This document shows, one piece after another, positions 1 through 8,552 of a stretch of DNA of 64,000 nt. The DNA comes from Arcicella rosea (GTDB lineage: Bacteria; Bacteroidota; Bacteroidia; Cytophagales; Spirosomataceae): assembly GCF_014204325.1 (NCBI RefSeq), contig NZ_JACHKT010000002.1, positions 124,001-188,000 on the forward strand. The letters run 5' to 3'. A program made the position numbers and the translations under genes. The notes beneath the pieces were generated by a model. The model saw nothing but the letters and a program-made list of their open reading frames with translations. It was not told the DNA's origin and ran no database searches. Within the stretch, counting starts at the first letter, position 1. The number at the start of each line of letters is the position of its first letter.

Positions 1-800
1 ATAGCAATAATGGCTCGAATGTAAAAATTGGTTTAGGGGGCGTACATGTCAAAGACGGTAGTGACGAAGTACATGTAAGCTGGAATGGAGTACTAGTAAA
101 AGATGGTAATGATGAAGTAAAAGTAATGTTGAAAGATTCTGCCAAAGTAAATAAAAGAGAGCAAGGCTTTAGTAGTCGATCAGGGTTTAATATTTATTTT
201 GGCTTTAATAGCTTTGCTAATACAGGAAGTATTTCAGGAATATACAATTCTAAAGATTTTGAATTAAGCCCGTTTGGGTCAAGATACTTTGGCTTCGGTT
301 GGACAAGAAGCGGTATGATTAGCAAAGGGACAAAAGCAGCATTAAAAATAAGCTATGGGCTTGAAGTATCTTGGAACAACTTTATGTTTGAAAACGATAA
401 CTATTTGGTAAAAGGAGGAAACAACATTGAATTTGCTAACTATCTAGACAGCAAAGGGAATGTAATTCCACTTTCTAGAAATAAATTAACGGTTGCCAAT
501 ATCAACATTCCAATAATGCCTTATGTTGCATTTAGAAAGAATAGCGTAGTTACTTATATTGCTGCTGGTGGATATGTAGGTTACAGAATAGATAGTTATA
601 CAAAAACCAAAGAAGAAGATGGTGGTTATAAAAGATGGAACCACAGTAGCTTTTATTTGAATAATCTACGTTATGGTTTAGCATTTGAATTAGGATTGAA
701 AAATTTCCCAGATTTGTTTGTAAACTATGATTTAAACAAATTGTATCAAGATGGAAGAGGTCCAGGTATCAGTGGAGTAAGTTTTGGAATAAGATTATAA
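1..800 (+). CDS. Outer-membrane beta-barrel-like protein, 5'-truncated by window edge
   Basis: The reading frame is open from base 3, so the gene starts before the window; the first ATG inside it (126) is internal. The visible N-terminal part has a 16-residue repeat with core VKDG(S/N)DEV, seen twice (VHVKDGSDEVHV and VLVKDGNDEVKV). The remaining ~225 residues alternate aromatic, Gly and polar residues and end in FGIRL, as transmembrane beta-barrels do. A location in the outer membrane is inferred. I recognise no specific family and no partner gene. A strong hairpin terminator follows at 826-879. Confidence 0.7.
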   Translation, partial: SNNGSNVKIGLGGVHVKDGSDEVHVSWNGVLVKDGNDEVKVMLKDSAKVNKREQGFSSRSGFNIYFGFNSFANTGSISGIYNSKDFELSPFGSRYFGFGWTRSGMISKGTKAALKISYGLEVSWNNFMFENDNYLVKGGNNIEFANYLDSKGNVIPLSRNKLTVANINIPIMPYVAFRKNSVVTYIAAGGYVGYRIDSYTKTKEEDGGYKRWNHSSFYLNNLRYGLAFELGLKNFPDLFVNYDLNKLYQDGRGPGISGVSFGIRL

Positions 801-825
801 TCTAACTATTTTAGTTAAATGAGAC

Positions 826-879
826 ATTGGCATTAATTGAATATTTTAAACAAAAAATATTCAATTAATGCCAATTTTG
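826..879 (+). terminator. Intrinsic terminator
   Basis: Perfect 22-bp inverted repeat (826-847 with 854-875) around a 6-nt loop, followed by TTTTG. It lies 26 bp after the barrel gene and isolates it from the tRNA/tuf transcript. Confidence 0.75.
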
Positions 880-946
880 TAACTGTCAAATTATCAGGTA
901 ATTATATTTTTTTACGAAAAAAAAGTAAAAAAAAACTTATTTAACG

Positions 947-977
947 TTTGACAAAATAAAAAATAAACTTACCTTTG
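947..977 (+). promoter_or_regulatory. Bacteroidota sigma-A promoter of the tRNA-tuf cluster
   Basis: TTTG at 947-950, a 19-bp spacer, then TACCTTTG at 970-977. This matches the TTTG/TAnnTTTG consensus of Bacteroidota housekeeping promoters. Transcription would begin near 984, about 45 nt before tRNA-Tyr. The same layout precedes tRNA-Trp and tRNA-Phe in this window. Confidence 0.75.
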
Positions 978-1029
978 CACACTCTTTCACCAGAACGCTA
1001 AACGAAAGCGGTTCGAAAGTAGAGAAAAT

Positions 1030-1112
1030 GGGGGTGTACCAGAGTGGCCAAATGGGGCAGACTGTAACTCTGCTGGAGTATTCCTTCGGTGGTTCGAATC
1101 CATCCGCCCCCA
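1030..1112 (+). tRNA. tRNA-Tyr(GTA)
   Basis: Class II tRNA of 83 nt. The acceptor GGGGGTG (1030-1036) pairs with CGCCCCC (1105-1111), with one G-U. The anticodon loop is CTGTAAC with GUA, the variable arm is long, and the discriminator is A. CCA is not encoded. First of three tRNAs ahead of tuf. Confidence 0.95.
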
Positions 1113-1180
1113 CGATTTGAATGAGTGAATGTTTAAATTGATTTTAAAGTTCAATCTCAATCATTTCACTATTAGAGTAA

Positions 1181-1253
1181 GCGGGAGTAGCTCATTTGGT
1201 AGAGCGATAGCCTTCCAAGCTATAGGTGGCGGGTTCGAGCCCCGTCTCCCGCT
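1181..1253 (+). tRNA. tRNA-Gly(TCC)
   Basis: Cloverleaf of 73 nt. The acceptor GCGGGAG pairs with CTCCCGC, the anticodon loop CTTCCAA carries UCC, and the T-loop is TTCGAGC. A CCA follows directly (1254-1256), unlike in the neighbouring tRNAs. Confidence 0.95.
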
Positions 1254-1270
1254 CCAAAGGAAACAATAGT

Positions 1271-1334
1271 AAGTGGTTAGTTGTTAATTAGTTAATAGTT
1301 ATTAGTTTAGCTAAAAACGATTAACAATTAACCT
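1271..1334. repeat. Low-complexity inverted repeat, GTTAATTAG word type
   Basis: The spacer between tRNA-Gly and tRNA-Thr contains reiterated TTAGTTGTTAATTAGTTAATAG with a shorter complementary arm (TTAACAATTAACC). It would fold in the tRNA precursor. It belongs to the family of word-type spacers seen throughout the window. Confidence 0.5.
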
Positions 1335-1367
1335 CTTATAATTTCTGAGGGTTAGGTTTTGGAGTTT

Positions 1368-1439
<72 letters not shown>

Positions 1440-1458
1440 CGAATCTTTTGAAGATTGT

Positions 1459-1553
1459 TTTAATTTGAAGATTTGGAAGTTATTTTGTTGTTTTTACAGA
1501 ATAAGTTAAAATGTTTTCAAATATTCAAATCCTCAATGTTTCAAATGTAAAAA
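1459..1553. repeat. Low-complexity inverted repeat, TTTGAAGA word type
   Basis: The left arm (AATTTGAAGATTTGGAAG) and right arm (CAAATATTCAAATCCTCAA) are imperfectly complementary across about 90 bp between tRNA-Thr and tuf. It is non-coding and could act as an RNA processing structure; that role is a guess. Confidence 0.45.
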
Positions 1554-1598
1554 GTATCAAACAATTATTTAAATAAAACTAATTAAGAACTAAATATC

Positions 1599-2786
1599 AT
1601 GGCAAAAGAGAATTTTGACCGTAGTAAGCCCCACGTAAACATTGGTACAATCGGTCACGTTGACCACGGTAAAACTACATTGACTGCTGCAATTACGAAA
1701 GTATTGTCAGAAAAAGGACTTGCTGAGAAAAAAGATTTCTCATCAATTGACTCAGCTCCTGAAGAAAAAGAGCGTGGTATCACTATCAATACTGCTCACG
1801 TTGAATATTCGACAGAAAATCGTCACTATGCACACGTTGACTGTCCAGGTCACGCCGATTACGTTAAGAACATGGTAACTGGTGCTGCTCAAATGGATGG
1901 TGCTATTATCGTAGTTGCTGCAACTGACGGTCCAATGCCACAAACTCGTGAACACATCTTGTTGTCTCGCCAAGTAGGTGTACCTCAATTGGTTGTATTC
2001 ATGAACAAAGTGGATATGGTTGATGATCCAGAATTGTTAGAATTAGTAGAAATGGAAATCCGTGAATTGTTATCATTCTATGATTTCGATGGAGATAACA
2101 TTCCAGTAATTCAAGGTTCTGCTTTAGGTGGATTGAATGGCGAACCGAAATGGGTTGCTACAATTGAAGCTTTAATGAACGCTGTTGATACTTGGATTCC
2201 ACTTCCTAAGCGTGATGTTGATAAGCCTTTCTTGATGCCAGTTGAAGACGTATTCTCGATCACAGGTCGTGGTACTGTAGCAACAGGTCGTATCGAAACT
2301 GGTATCATCAACTCTGGTGAAGCAGTAGATATCTTAGGTATGGGTGCAGAAGGCTTGAAATCAGTTGTAACTGGTGTTGAGATGTTCCGTAAAATCCTTG
2401 ACCGTGGTGAAGCTGGTGATAACGTAGGTTTATTATTACGTGGTATCGACAAAGAATCTATCCGTCGTGGTATGGTTATTTGTAAGCCAGGTTCTGTGAA
2501 ACCACACACTAAATTCAAAGCTGAGGTTTATATCTTGTCTAAAGAAGAAGGTGGTCGTCATACTCCATTCTTTAACAAATACCGTCCACAGTTCTATTTC
2601 CGTACAACTGACGTAACAGGAGAAATCATGTTGCCAGAAGGAGTAGAAATGTGTATGCCTGGTGATAACTTGACAATTGATGTAACTTTATTGAACAAAG
2701 TAGCGATGGACAAAGGTCTTCGTTTCGCTATCCGTGAGGGTGGACGTACAGTAGGTGCTGGTCAAGTAACTGAAATTTTAGACTAA
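1599..2786 (+). CDS. tuf: Translation elongation factor Tu
   Basis: EF-Tu carries aminoacyl-tRNA to the ribosomal A site as a GTPase in the cytoplasm. The 395-residue product has the G1 P-loop GHVDHGKT (residues ~19-26), the switch motif [17 protein letters not shown] (G3), NKVD (G4) and GSAL (G5), followed by the two beta-barrel domains ending in the typical GAGQVTEI. Length and start ([20 protein letters not shown]) fit the family exactly. It follows three tRNA genes, is ended by a terminator, and precedes tRNA-Trp, secE and nusG, the usual Bacteroidota order. Confidence 0.98.
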   Translation: MAKENFDRSKPHVNIGTIGHVDHGKTTLTAAITKVLSEKGLAEKKDFSSIDSAPEEKERGITINTAHVEYSTENRHYAHVDCPGHADYVKNMVTGAAQMDGAIIVVAATDGPMPQTREHILLSRQVGVPQLVVFMNKVDMVDDPELLELVEMEIRELLSFYDFDGDNIPVIQGSALGGLNGEPKWVATIEALMNAVDTWIPLPKRDVDKPFLMPVEDVFSITGRGTVATGRIETGIINSGEAVDILGMGAEGLKSVVTGVEMFRKILDRGEAGDNVGLLLRGIDKESIRRGMVICKPGSVKPHTKFKAEVYILSKEEGGRHTPFFNKYRPQFYFRTTDVTGEIMLPEGVEMCMPGDNLTIDVTLLNKVAMDKGLRFAIREGGRTVGAGQVTEILD

Positions 2787-2805
2787 TTTTAGCTAAAAAT
2801 AGATT

Positions 2806-2841
2806 GAGAGCGTTACAAACCTTGTGACGCTCTCTTTTTTT
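2806..2841 (+). terminator. Intrinsic terminator after tuf
   Basis: An 11-bp stem, GAGAGCGTTAC (2806-2816) with GTGACGCTCTC (2824-2834) including one G-U, is followed by a run of seven T. It is the expected 3' end of the tRNA-tuf transcript. Confidence 0.9.
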
Positions 2842-2862
2842 AGAATAAATTTGTAAGTATTT

Positions 2863-2893
2863 TTTGCATTTTTAGGATAAATAACTATCTTTG
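2863..2893 (+). promoter_or_regulatory. Promoter of tRNA-Trp (and probably secE-nusG)
   Basis: TTTG at 2863-2866, 19-bp spacer, TATCTTTG at 2886-2893. It sits between the tuf terminator and tRNA-Trp, so tRNA-Trp-secE-nusG probably form a separate transcription unit. Confidence 0.7.
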
Positions 2894-2904
2894 CAGTCGA
2901 TTTA

Positions 2905-2977
2905 CACGGGAATAGTTCAATGGTAGAATGCGGGTCTCCAACACCCTTGATCAGGGTTCGAATCCTTGTTCCCGTGC
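2905..2977 (+). tRNA. tRNA-Trp(CCA)
   Basis: Cloverleaf of 73 nt. The acceptor CACGGGA (2905-2911) pairs with TCCCGTG (2970-2976) and the anticodon loop CTCCAAC carries CCA. The base at the discriminator position is C, where bacterial tRNA-Trp usually has G; the coordinates leave no alternative frame for the acceptor. Confidence 0.9.
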
Positions 2978-2983
2978 TTAGTA

Positions 2984-3066
2984 TTAAGTTCCAAGTTTTA
3001 GGTTTTAAATTTATATACATTCTAAATGTACTAATTTTAAAGCCTAAAATATTGGAACTTAAAAGT
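2984..3066. repeat. Long inverted repeat between tRNA-Trp and secE
   Basis: Two ~28-nt arms are near-complementary: TAAGTTCCAAGTTTTAGG followed by TTTTAAATT on the left, and AATTTTAAAGCC followed by TAAAATATTGGAACTTA on the right, with an AT-rich loop. It lies in the untranslated region between tRNA-Trp and secE and may direct processing or attenuation. No gene is seen here. Confidence 0.65.
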
Positions 3067-3133
3067 TTATAAGCATAACTGTTTTTGCTTACGGATTAAA
3101 GAGATTATTAGTATAATATAGAAAAATAAAACC

Positions 3134-3319
3134 ATGAACAAATTACAACAACTTGTTAAAGAGTCTTGGACAGAAGTTACTGAAAACGTAACATGGCCTA
3201 AATTTTCAGAATTACAAGCAAGTTCAACACTTGTATTAGTGGCATCTTTAATTTTTGCATTAGTGGTTGGTATGATTGACTTCCTTTTCAAGTCTGGATT
3301 AGAGTGGTTCTATCAATAA
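3134..3319 (+). CDS. secE: Preprotein translocase subunit SecE
   Basis: Small membrane subunit of the SecYEG protein-export channel. The 61-residue protein has the family pattern: an amphipathic N-terminal helix with SWTEVTENVTWP, the conserved WP turn, then one hydrophobic segment (about residues 31-54, VLVASLIFALVVGMIDFLF). Its length is normal for single-span bacterial SecE. It lies between tRNA-Trp and nusG, the near-universal position. Confidence 0.95.
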   Translation: MNKLQQLVKESWTEVTENVTWPKFSELQASSTLVLVASLIFALVVGMIDFLFKSGLEWFYQ

Positions 3320-3420
3320 TATTAATGGCAGATTTCGGAATATAGCATTAGCAATAAATCTGCTTTGATGTAATATCAATCCAAAATCTACAAGGGCAAA
3401 CTGAAATTTATACTCATACA

Positions 3421-3972
3421 ATGGCAGAGACTAATTGGTACGTTCTGAGAGCTGTTTCAGGACAAGAAAAGAAAATAAGGACTTATCTCGAAAATGAAAT
3501 TGCGAGACAAAGTCTTCAGGATTATATTCCACAAATTATTATTCCAACAGAGAAAATATTTGAAATGCGTAACGGTAAAAAAACTGTTCGTGAAAAAACT
3601 TTGTTTGCTGGATATATTTTTGTTGAAGCAGATATTAAATACGGTGAAGTAGCCCATTTAATTACTTCTATGCCTGGTGTTATTGGCTTTTTAAGCTGGA
3701 ATGATGGTAAGACATCCAAAACGCCAATTCCATTGCGTGCAGGAGAAATTAAGCGTATTTTAGGTAAAATGGATGAAGCGGTTGCCGTTGAAGAATTAGC
3801 ACCAACATCGTTCTCGAAAGGGGAAACCATCAAAGTAATAGATGGCCCTTTCTCTGGATTTGAAGGTTCTGTTGAAGAAATCTTTGACGATAAGAAGAAA
3901 TTGAATGTTATGGTTAAAATATTTGGTCGTAACACTCCAGTTGAATTGAACTATTCGCAAGTAGAAAAATAG
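3421..3972 (+). CDS. nusG: Transcription termination/antitermination factor NusG
   Basis: NusG binds RNA polymerase and couples it to Rho or the ribosome. The 183-residue protein has the NGN domain (WYVLRAVSGQEKKIRTYLE at residues ~6-24) and a C-terminal KOW domain around FSKGETIKVIDGPFSGFEG, the standard architecture. It lies 101 bp after secE. In most bacteria rplK-rplA-rplJ-rplL-rpoBC follow; here a strong bidirectional terminator and a converging TonB receptor gene follow instead, so the cluster is split. Confidence 0.97.
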   Translation: MAETNWYVLRAVSGQEKKIRTYLENEIARQSLQDYIPQIIIPTEKIFEMRNGKKTVREKTLFAGYIFVEADIKYGEVAHLITSMPGVIGFLSWNDGKTSKTPIPLRAGEIKRILGKMDEAVAVEELAPTSFSKGETIKVIDGPFSGFEGSVEEIFDDKKKLNVMVKIFGRNTPVELNYSQVEK

Positions 3973-3984
3973 AGAAACTAGCTC

Positions 3985-4029
3985 AAAGAAAAAGAGGAAT
4001 ATTCATTGCGAATATTCCTCTTTTTCTTT
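3985..4029. terminator. Bidirectional terminator between nusG and the TonB receptor gene
   Basis: Perfect 20-bp inverted repeat, 3985-4004 with 4010-4029, loop ATTGC. The outer A/T tracts give a U-run in either direction. It separates two convergent genes. Confidence 0.9.
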
Positions 4030-4046
4030 ACTATGAATTTGTAATT

Positions 4047-7019
4047 TTACTTATTTAATAATTCATCAAAAGCAATTCCTATATAAAACATAGAGCCAAC
4101 TGTTGGGTTACCCCATGAAGTAATGTATGATTTCCCTAATATATTAGTTCCACCAATTTTTACAATAGATTTAATACTTGATACTTTTTTAGAAACTTGT
4201 GCATCAAGTGTACTGAATGCTGGAATGTTTCCTTGTTGTAAAGTATTTACCGCAGGGCTTGCAAAGCTTGACTGCCAAACGAATGATTCTTGGTATCTCC
4301 ATACAACATTGAAACCAAAACCAGTTTTGCCAACATTACGGTTACCAAAAGAGGCATTAAAACGGTATGCTGGAGTATTGTATTGTAATTGTCCAGAAGT
4401 AAGTCCCCCATTATCGCTTAAAACGTTATGTGAAACATTTCCACCAAGGTTGAATCCTTTTGGAAAAGCGTAGTCTAAACCAACAGCCCATCCTTCGGCT
4501 TTTATATCTTTTTCAGCATTGGTTGGTAATGAATATGGTTGTACTCTACCAGCGATAGCAGGGTCTGGTTTAACAACGACTTGTGAGATAGCGAAATTAG
4601 TAAATGTACTTGTGTAGTAATAAGCATCAACAAATAGTTTCTTACTAATTAAGCCTTTATAACCAACTTCCCATGAGCCAACTCTTTCGGGTTTGTACTC
4701 CTTACGATTATATACTTGCCATTTTGTTGGGTCGGTAGGGTTTGCCAAAACAGAATTATAAATATAACTTTTACCAGATAGTTGGTATCTATCATTGAAT
4801 AATGGTAAACCACCAATTAAACGAGCTTGGGGTGTTAACAAGTCAATATACTGGTCTTGTGTTGTTGGGATTCTAAAACCTGTTTGATAAGATAAACGGA
4901 AATTGTGATCACTAGTTGGCGAGAAAACTCCAGAAATTCTAGGAGTAAATTGACCTGCAAAGTTTTCATTTTTATCATACCTTAAAGAACCTGAAAGCTT
5001 AAACTTCTTGTCAAAAAAGTCTTTGGCAAGCTGGGTGTAAGCTCCAAATTCACTAATTGTGAATTCTTTGGCGTTAGGGTTACTAGAGCCATCAGCATTA
5101 GCCTGTTGTGTAGCAAATAATGTACCGCCAGAGTTTAATGAATAAGTACGGTAATTTGCACCAATAATTACATCAACTACATTATTAAAGGCTTGAGAAA
5201 GATTATACATCCCTTCAATAGCATAAAGATTTGATTTGTCATTAAATTTCGCTCCACGAGGGATTGGTAAGCTTTTTACATTATCGAGTGTTGCATTCCA
5301 ATTTGCACTTGAAGGAGTTAAGCGACCAGCATCAGCAAGTGTACGTGCTGCTGTATGATAAGCCCCAAATTGCCCTTGAGTACTAGCACTAGCTGCTGTA
5401 ACAGCAGCAGAAGGAGCAAGACCTTGTCCTAAGGCACCAGCAAAAATAGTAGCATAATTGGTAAGGGCTGATTGGGCGAAAGTACCAAAATATTGTGGGT
5501 ACCATGCTGTACTTGGTTTCCAAGCCTCGTTAACCAAAGAACCTAATGTTCCAGTAGCATAAGCATCGCCTGAACGTTCTTGCGTTGTGTATGCTCTTAC
5601 AAAAAAGTTAGAGCCTTTTACTTCTAATTTGTACTGCCCTAAACTAAAGTTTTTGATGGAGTAGCGGTCTGCACCTGTATAAAGAGTTGTTCCATTTCCC
5701 CAACTTGCTTGAGCGATAGCTTCAACATTATCGTTAATTCTATAGTGAACGGCACCGTTAAATTTTATACTGGTAGTTCCATAAGATGCCAAGTCTCTTT
5801 CATTATAACCGATTCTTGAAATGTTTGCATTGGTTTGCCCGGGAATAATAGCATCAAAAATTTGTTTTGGTGTTTGACCAGACAATTGAACTAAAGATTT
5901 TCCGCCAATACCTGGAATATTAGCTGGATAAACAAAAGTAGCAATTGCACCTAAAATTGCAGAAGTACCGTTTGCTCCATTACCAGGAATACCATTTCCG
6001 AATAAACCGCCATACATATTTACGTTTGTTTCATCTCCATAAGTATTCACACCATTGTAAGCAAAATTGTTATCACGTGTGCCATTGAAATTGCTACCGT
6101 TCAAAAAGCTTTGGTCTCTGAAATCATTTGCTTGCCAATCATCGGCTTTTAAGTAAGAGAAGTTGACTTTGAATGCAATTTTGTTGTTAAATGCTTTTGC
6201 ATAACGAAATGAAGCATCATAATAACCAGTTGTAGCTACAGAACGATTTTTTTCATTCATTACTCCAGTTTTAACTGATGCACTAAGTCCTTGATATAAA
6301 AAAGGACTTTTTGAATTCATTAATAAAATCCCATTCAAGGCATTTGGCCCATAAAGTGCTGAAGCTGCGCCAGGAAGTAATTCGGCAGATTCAAGGTCTA
6401 ATTCTGAAATCCCAACGATATTTCCTACTGAGAAATTTAAACCAGGTGCTTGATTGTCCATTCCATCAATCAACTGAACCATTCTAACGTTTCCATTTGA
6501 ATTAAAACCACGAGTATTTACAGAGCTAAAAGTTAGCGATTGAGTACTCACCTCAACACCTTTTAGGTTTTTTAAACCATCATAGAAAGTTGCCGAAGGT
6601 GTATTTTGTATAGCACGTATATCCATTTTCTCAATAGAAACTGGAGATTTCATGATGCTTTGTTCTACTCTTGAGGCTGAAATTACTACTTCCTGCCCCA
6701 TAATACTTTGCTCAGAAAGTGTAATATTAAAATTACTCTTACTGCCATCCACTAGAATTTCCTGAGTATTGTAACCAACACTTGAAACAACAAGCGTAAA
6801 AGGCGTTGGAGTACTTGTTGTGAGTGCAAATGCTCCTTTTGTATCTGAAATCGTACCAATTACTTTTCCTTTTACTGCAATACTTACACCAATCAATGGC
6901 TCTTTTGTAGAACCATCACTTATTTTGCCTGATATTTTTGTTTGGGCAAATAGCATCGAGGTCATAAACAATAGCGAGGTAATTAGACCAAGCCTCATTG
7001 TTGTAAAATGTTTTTTCAT
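4047..7019 (-). CDS. TonB-dependent outer-membrane receptor with carboxypeptidase-regulatory-like domain
   Basis: The 990-residue protein imports an unidentified ligand across the outer membrane using TonB energy. It has a signal peptide (residues 1-25, ending SMLFAQ), a CarboxypepD_reg-like beta-sandwich (~28-112, KISGKISDGSTKEPLIGVSI), a plug domain (~115-235) with PVSIEKMDIRAIQNTP and NTRGFNSNGNVRMVQLIDGM, then a large beta-barrel with repeated RVGSWEVGYKG-type strands and a C-terminal strand ending FDELLNK. No SusD partner, ECF sigma or lipoprotein gene is adjacent, so the substrate cannot be inferred. It converges on nusG. Confidence 0.92.
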   Translation of the reverse strand: MKKHFTTMRLGLITSLLFMTSMLFAQTKISGKISDGSTKEPLIGVSIAVKGKVIGTISDTKGAFALTTSTPTPFTLVVSSVGYNTQEILVDGSKSNFNITLSEQSIMGQEVVISASRVEQSIMKSPVSIEKMDIRAIQNTPSATFYDGLKNLKGVEVSTQSLTFSSVNTRGFNSNGNVRMVQLIDGMDNQAPGLNFSVGNIVGISELDLESAELLPGAASALYGPNALNGILLMNSKSPFLYQGLSASVKTGVMNEKNRSVATTGYYDASFRYAKAFNNKIAFKVNFSYLKADDWQANDFRDQSFLNGSNFNGTRDNNFAYNGVNTYGDETNVNMYGGLFGNGIPGNGANGTSAILGAIATFVYPANIPGIGGKSLVQLSGQTPKQIFDAIIPGQTNANISRIGYNERDLASYGTTSIKFNGAVHYRINDNVEAIAQASWGNGTTLYTGADRYSIKNFSLGQYKLEVKGSNFFVRAYTTQERSGDAYATGTLGSLVNEAWKPSTAWYPQYFGTFAQSALTNYATIFAGALGQGLAPSAAVTAASASTQGQFGAYHTAARTLADAGRLTPSSANWNATLDNVKSLPIPRGAKFNDKSNLYAIEGMYNLSQAFNNVVDVIIGANYRTYSLNSGGTLFATQQANADGSSNPNAKEFTISEFGAYTQLAKDFFDKKFKLSGSLRYDKNENFAGQFTPRISGVFSPTSDHNFRLSYQTGFRIPTTQDQYIDLLTPQARLIGGLPLFNDRYQLSGKSYIYNSVLANPTDPTKWQVYNRKEYKPERVGSWEVGYKGLISKKLFVDAYYYTSTFTNFAISQVVVKPDPAIAGRVQPYSLPTNAEKDIKAEGWAVGLDYAFPKGFNLGGNVSHNVLSDNGGLTSGQLQYNTPAYRFNASFGNRNVGKTGFGFNVVWRYQESFVWQSSFASPAVNTLQQGNIPAFSTLDAQVSKKVSSIKSIVKIGGTNILGKSYITSWGNPTVGSMFYIGIAFDELLNK

Positions 7020-7437
7020 ACCTTTATTTGTTAGTGAATTAAAATTAAAATAATGCCTTTTTCCTAATACGATGAATTATTATGCAAATAGAAAGAATTT
7101 TTTGGATTTTATTATGCAAGCAGAGTAAATATTTTACATTTTTTCTTAAAATTATTTTATTTTGAAAGTAAAAATAGTCAATGCTAGTACTCTTGAAGTT
7201 AAGATAGTATTTTTTAATTTAGGAAAGGAGTACATTTACGAAAATTTAAAAATTAAAGAAATCAATCAATTAAAAAAAATAGAAGGTAGTAAAGAAAGAA
7301 ATTTTGGTATTTTATATAGCTTTTATTATAAATAAATGAAGCTTTTCATTATAATTTCCTTTTTTTAGAAACTATACATATCTTTAAATTTCAGAAGGAT
7401 AGCACACAACTAGCATATATAATAATAATACTAAATC
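7020..7437. other. AT-rich divergent intergenic region
   Basis: These 418 bp separate the divergent TonB receptor and mannose-1-phosphate guanylyltransferase genes, so both promoters should lie here. I find no convincing ORF or RNA gene. The best -7-like match on the plus strand is TATCTTTA near 7380, with no good -33 element. Confidence 0.5.
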
Positions 7438-8508
7438 ATGAATAAGAATAACTATGTAGTAATTATGGCAGGAGGGGTTGGTACTCGTTTTTGGCCATTT
7501 AGTAGAACGAATAATCCTAAGCAATTTCATGATGTTTTAGGAACAGGTAGAACGCTCTTACAACAAACGGCTGACCGATTTGAAGACATTTGTCCAAATG
7601 AAAATATATTTATTGTAACAAGTACTGATTACATTGATTTAATCAAAACGCAATTACCTTTTTTATCAGATAGTCAGATTTTAGCTGAGCCAATCCGTAG
7701 AAATACAGCTCCTTGTGTAGCTTATGCTTGTTATAAAATTGCTAAACAAAATCCCGATGCCAATATTGTGGTAGCACCAGCCGACCATATTATTTTGAAA
7801 GAAAAGGAATTTGAAAAAAGAATTAATATTGCTTTAGAAACTTCTGCTAAAGGTGATGTACTGGTTACGCTTGGTATTACTCCAACTCGCCCTGATACTG
7901 GCTATGGTTATATTCAATATGATCAATCAGAAACTGAAGTGAAAAAAGTTAAAACTTTCAGAGAAAAGCCAGATTTAGCATTGGCAAAAACCTTTTTAGA
8001 AAGTGGAGATTATGTTTGGAATGCGGGTATTTTTATCTGGACTGCTAAAGCAATCAAAAACGCATTTTCAAAAAACAGTCCTGTAGTACATAGTATTTTT
8101 GAATCGGGGAATGATATTTACTTCACAGATAAAGAAACTGATTTCATTAATAACATTTACCAAAATTGTGAAAGTATCTCAATTGACTACGCTATCATGG
8201 AAAAAGCTGATAACGTATTCACCGTTTTAGGAAATATTGGCTGGTCTGATTTAGGTACTTGGAAGTCTCTGTATGAAGTGTCGGACAAAGACGAAGATGC
8301 TAACGTAGTAGATGGAGCAACGATGCTTTACGGTGTTAAAAATAGTATTGTAAAAACGCCAAAAGATAGATTAGTGGTAATTCAAGGTTTGGATGGCTAT
8401 ATTGTTGCAGAATACGATAATGTCTTAATGATTTGCGAAAAAGAACAAGAACAATTTGTGAAGAACTTTGTAGCGGATGCTACAAAAAAAGGAAAAGAAT
8501 TTGTTTAA
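7438..8508 (+). CDS. manC: Mannose-1-phosphate guanylyltransferase
   Basis: Makes GDP-mannose from mannose-1-phosphate and GTP, feeding exopolysaccharide, O-antigen or glycan synthesis. The 356 residues have the nucleotidyltransferase signature GGVGTRFWPFSR (12-23), with NPKQF, the EPIRRNTAPCV block, APADHII, and FREKPD with YVWNAGIFIW. This is the short form: the C-terminal phosphomannose isomerase domain of the ~470-residue bifunctional enzymes is absent. The gene stands alone, opposite a MerR regulator. Confidence 0.93.
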   Translation: MNKNNYVVIMAGGVGTRFWPFSRTNNPKQFHDVLGTGRTLLQQTADRFEDICPNENIFIVTSTDYIDLIKTQLPFLSDSQILAEPIRRNTAPCVAYACYKIAKQNPDANIVVAPADHIILKEKEFEKRINIALETSAKGDVLVTLGITPTRPDTGYGYIQYDQSETEVKKVKTFREKPDLALAKTFLESGDYVWNAGIFIWTAKAIKNAFSKNSPVVHSIFESGNDIYFTDKETDFINNIYQNCESISIDYAIMEKADNVFTVLGNIGWSDLGTWKSLYEVSDKDEDANVVDGATMLYGVKNSIVKTPKDRLVVIQGLDGYIVAEYDNVLMICEKEQEQFVKNFVADATKKGKEFV

Positions 8509-8518
8509 AATATTCGGG

Positions 8519-8552
8519 ATAGGAAGAATATGAAATTCAATATTCTTCCTAT
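8519..8552. terminator. Hairpin between convergent manC and merR genes
   Basis: Perfect 13-bp inverted repeat ATAGGAAGAATAT (8519-8531) with ATATTCTTCCTAT (8540-8552). It overlaps the last codons of the MerR-family gene and lacks a clear T-run, so a terminator role is probable but not certain. Confidence 0.5.

Noticed and set aside
1752-2518. Long minus-strand open frames (78 and 135 codons) inside tuf
   Set aside because: Antisense shadows of the highly biased tuf codons; no initiation signals and no protein-like composition.
2793-3020. 75-codon minus-strand frame over the tRNA-Trp region
   Set aside because: It runs through tRNA-Trp and an inverted-repeat spacer; composition is of AT-rich noise.
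4047-7019. SusC/SusD-type glycan uptake locus
   Set aside because: The receptor lacks an adjacent SusD lipoprotein and glycan enzymes; it is called only as a TonB-dependent receptor.
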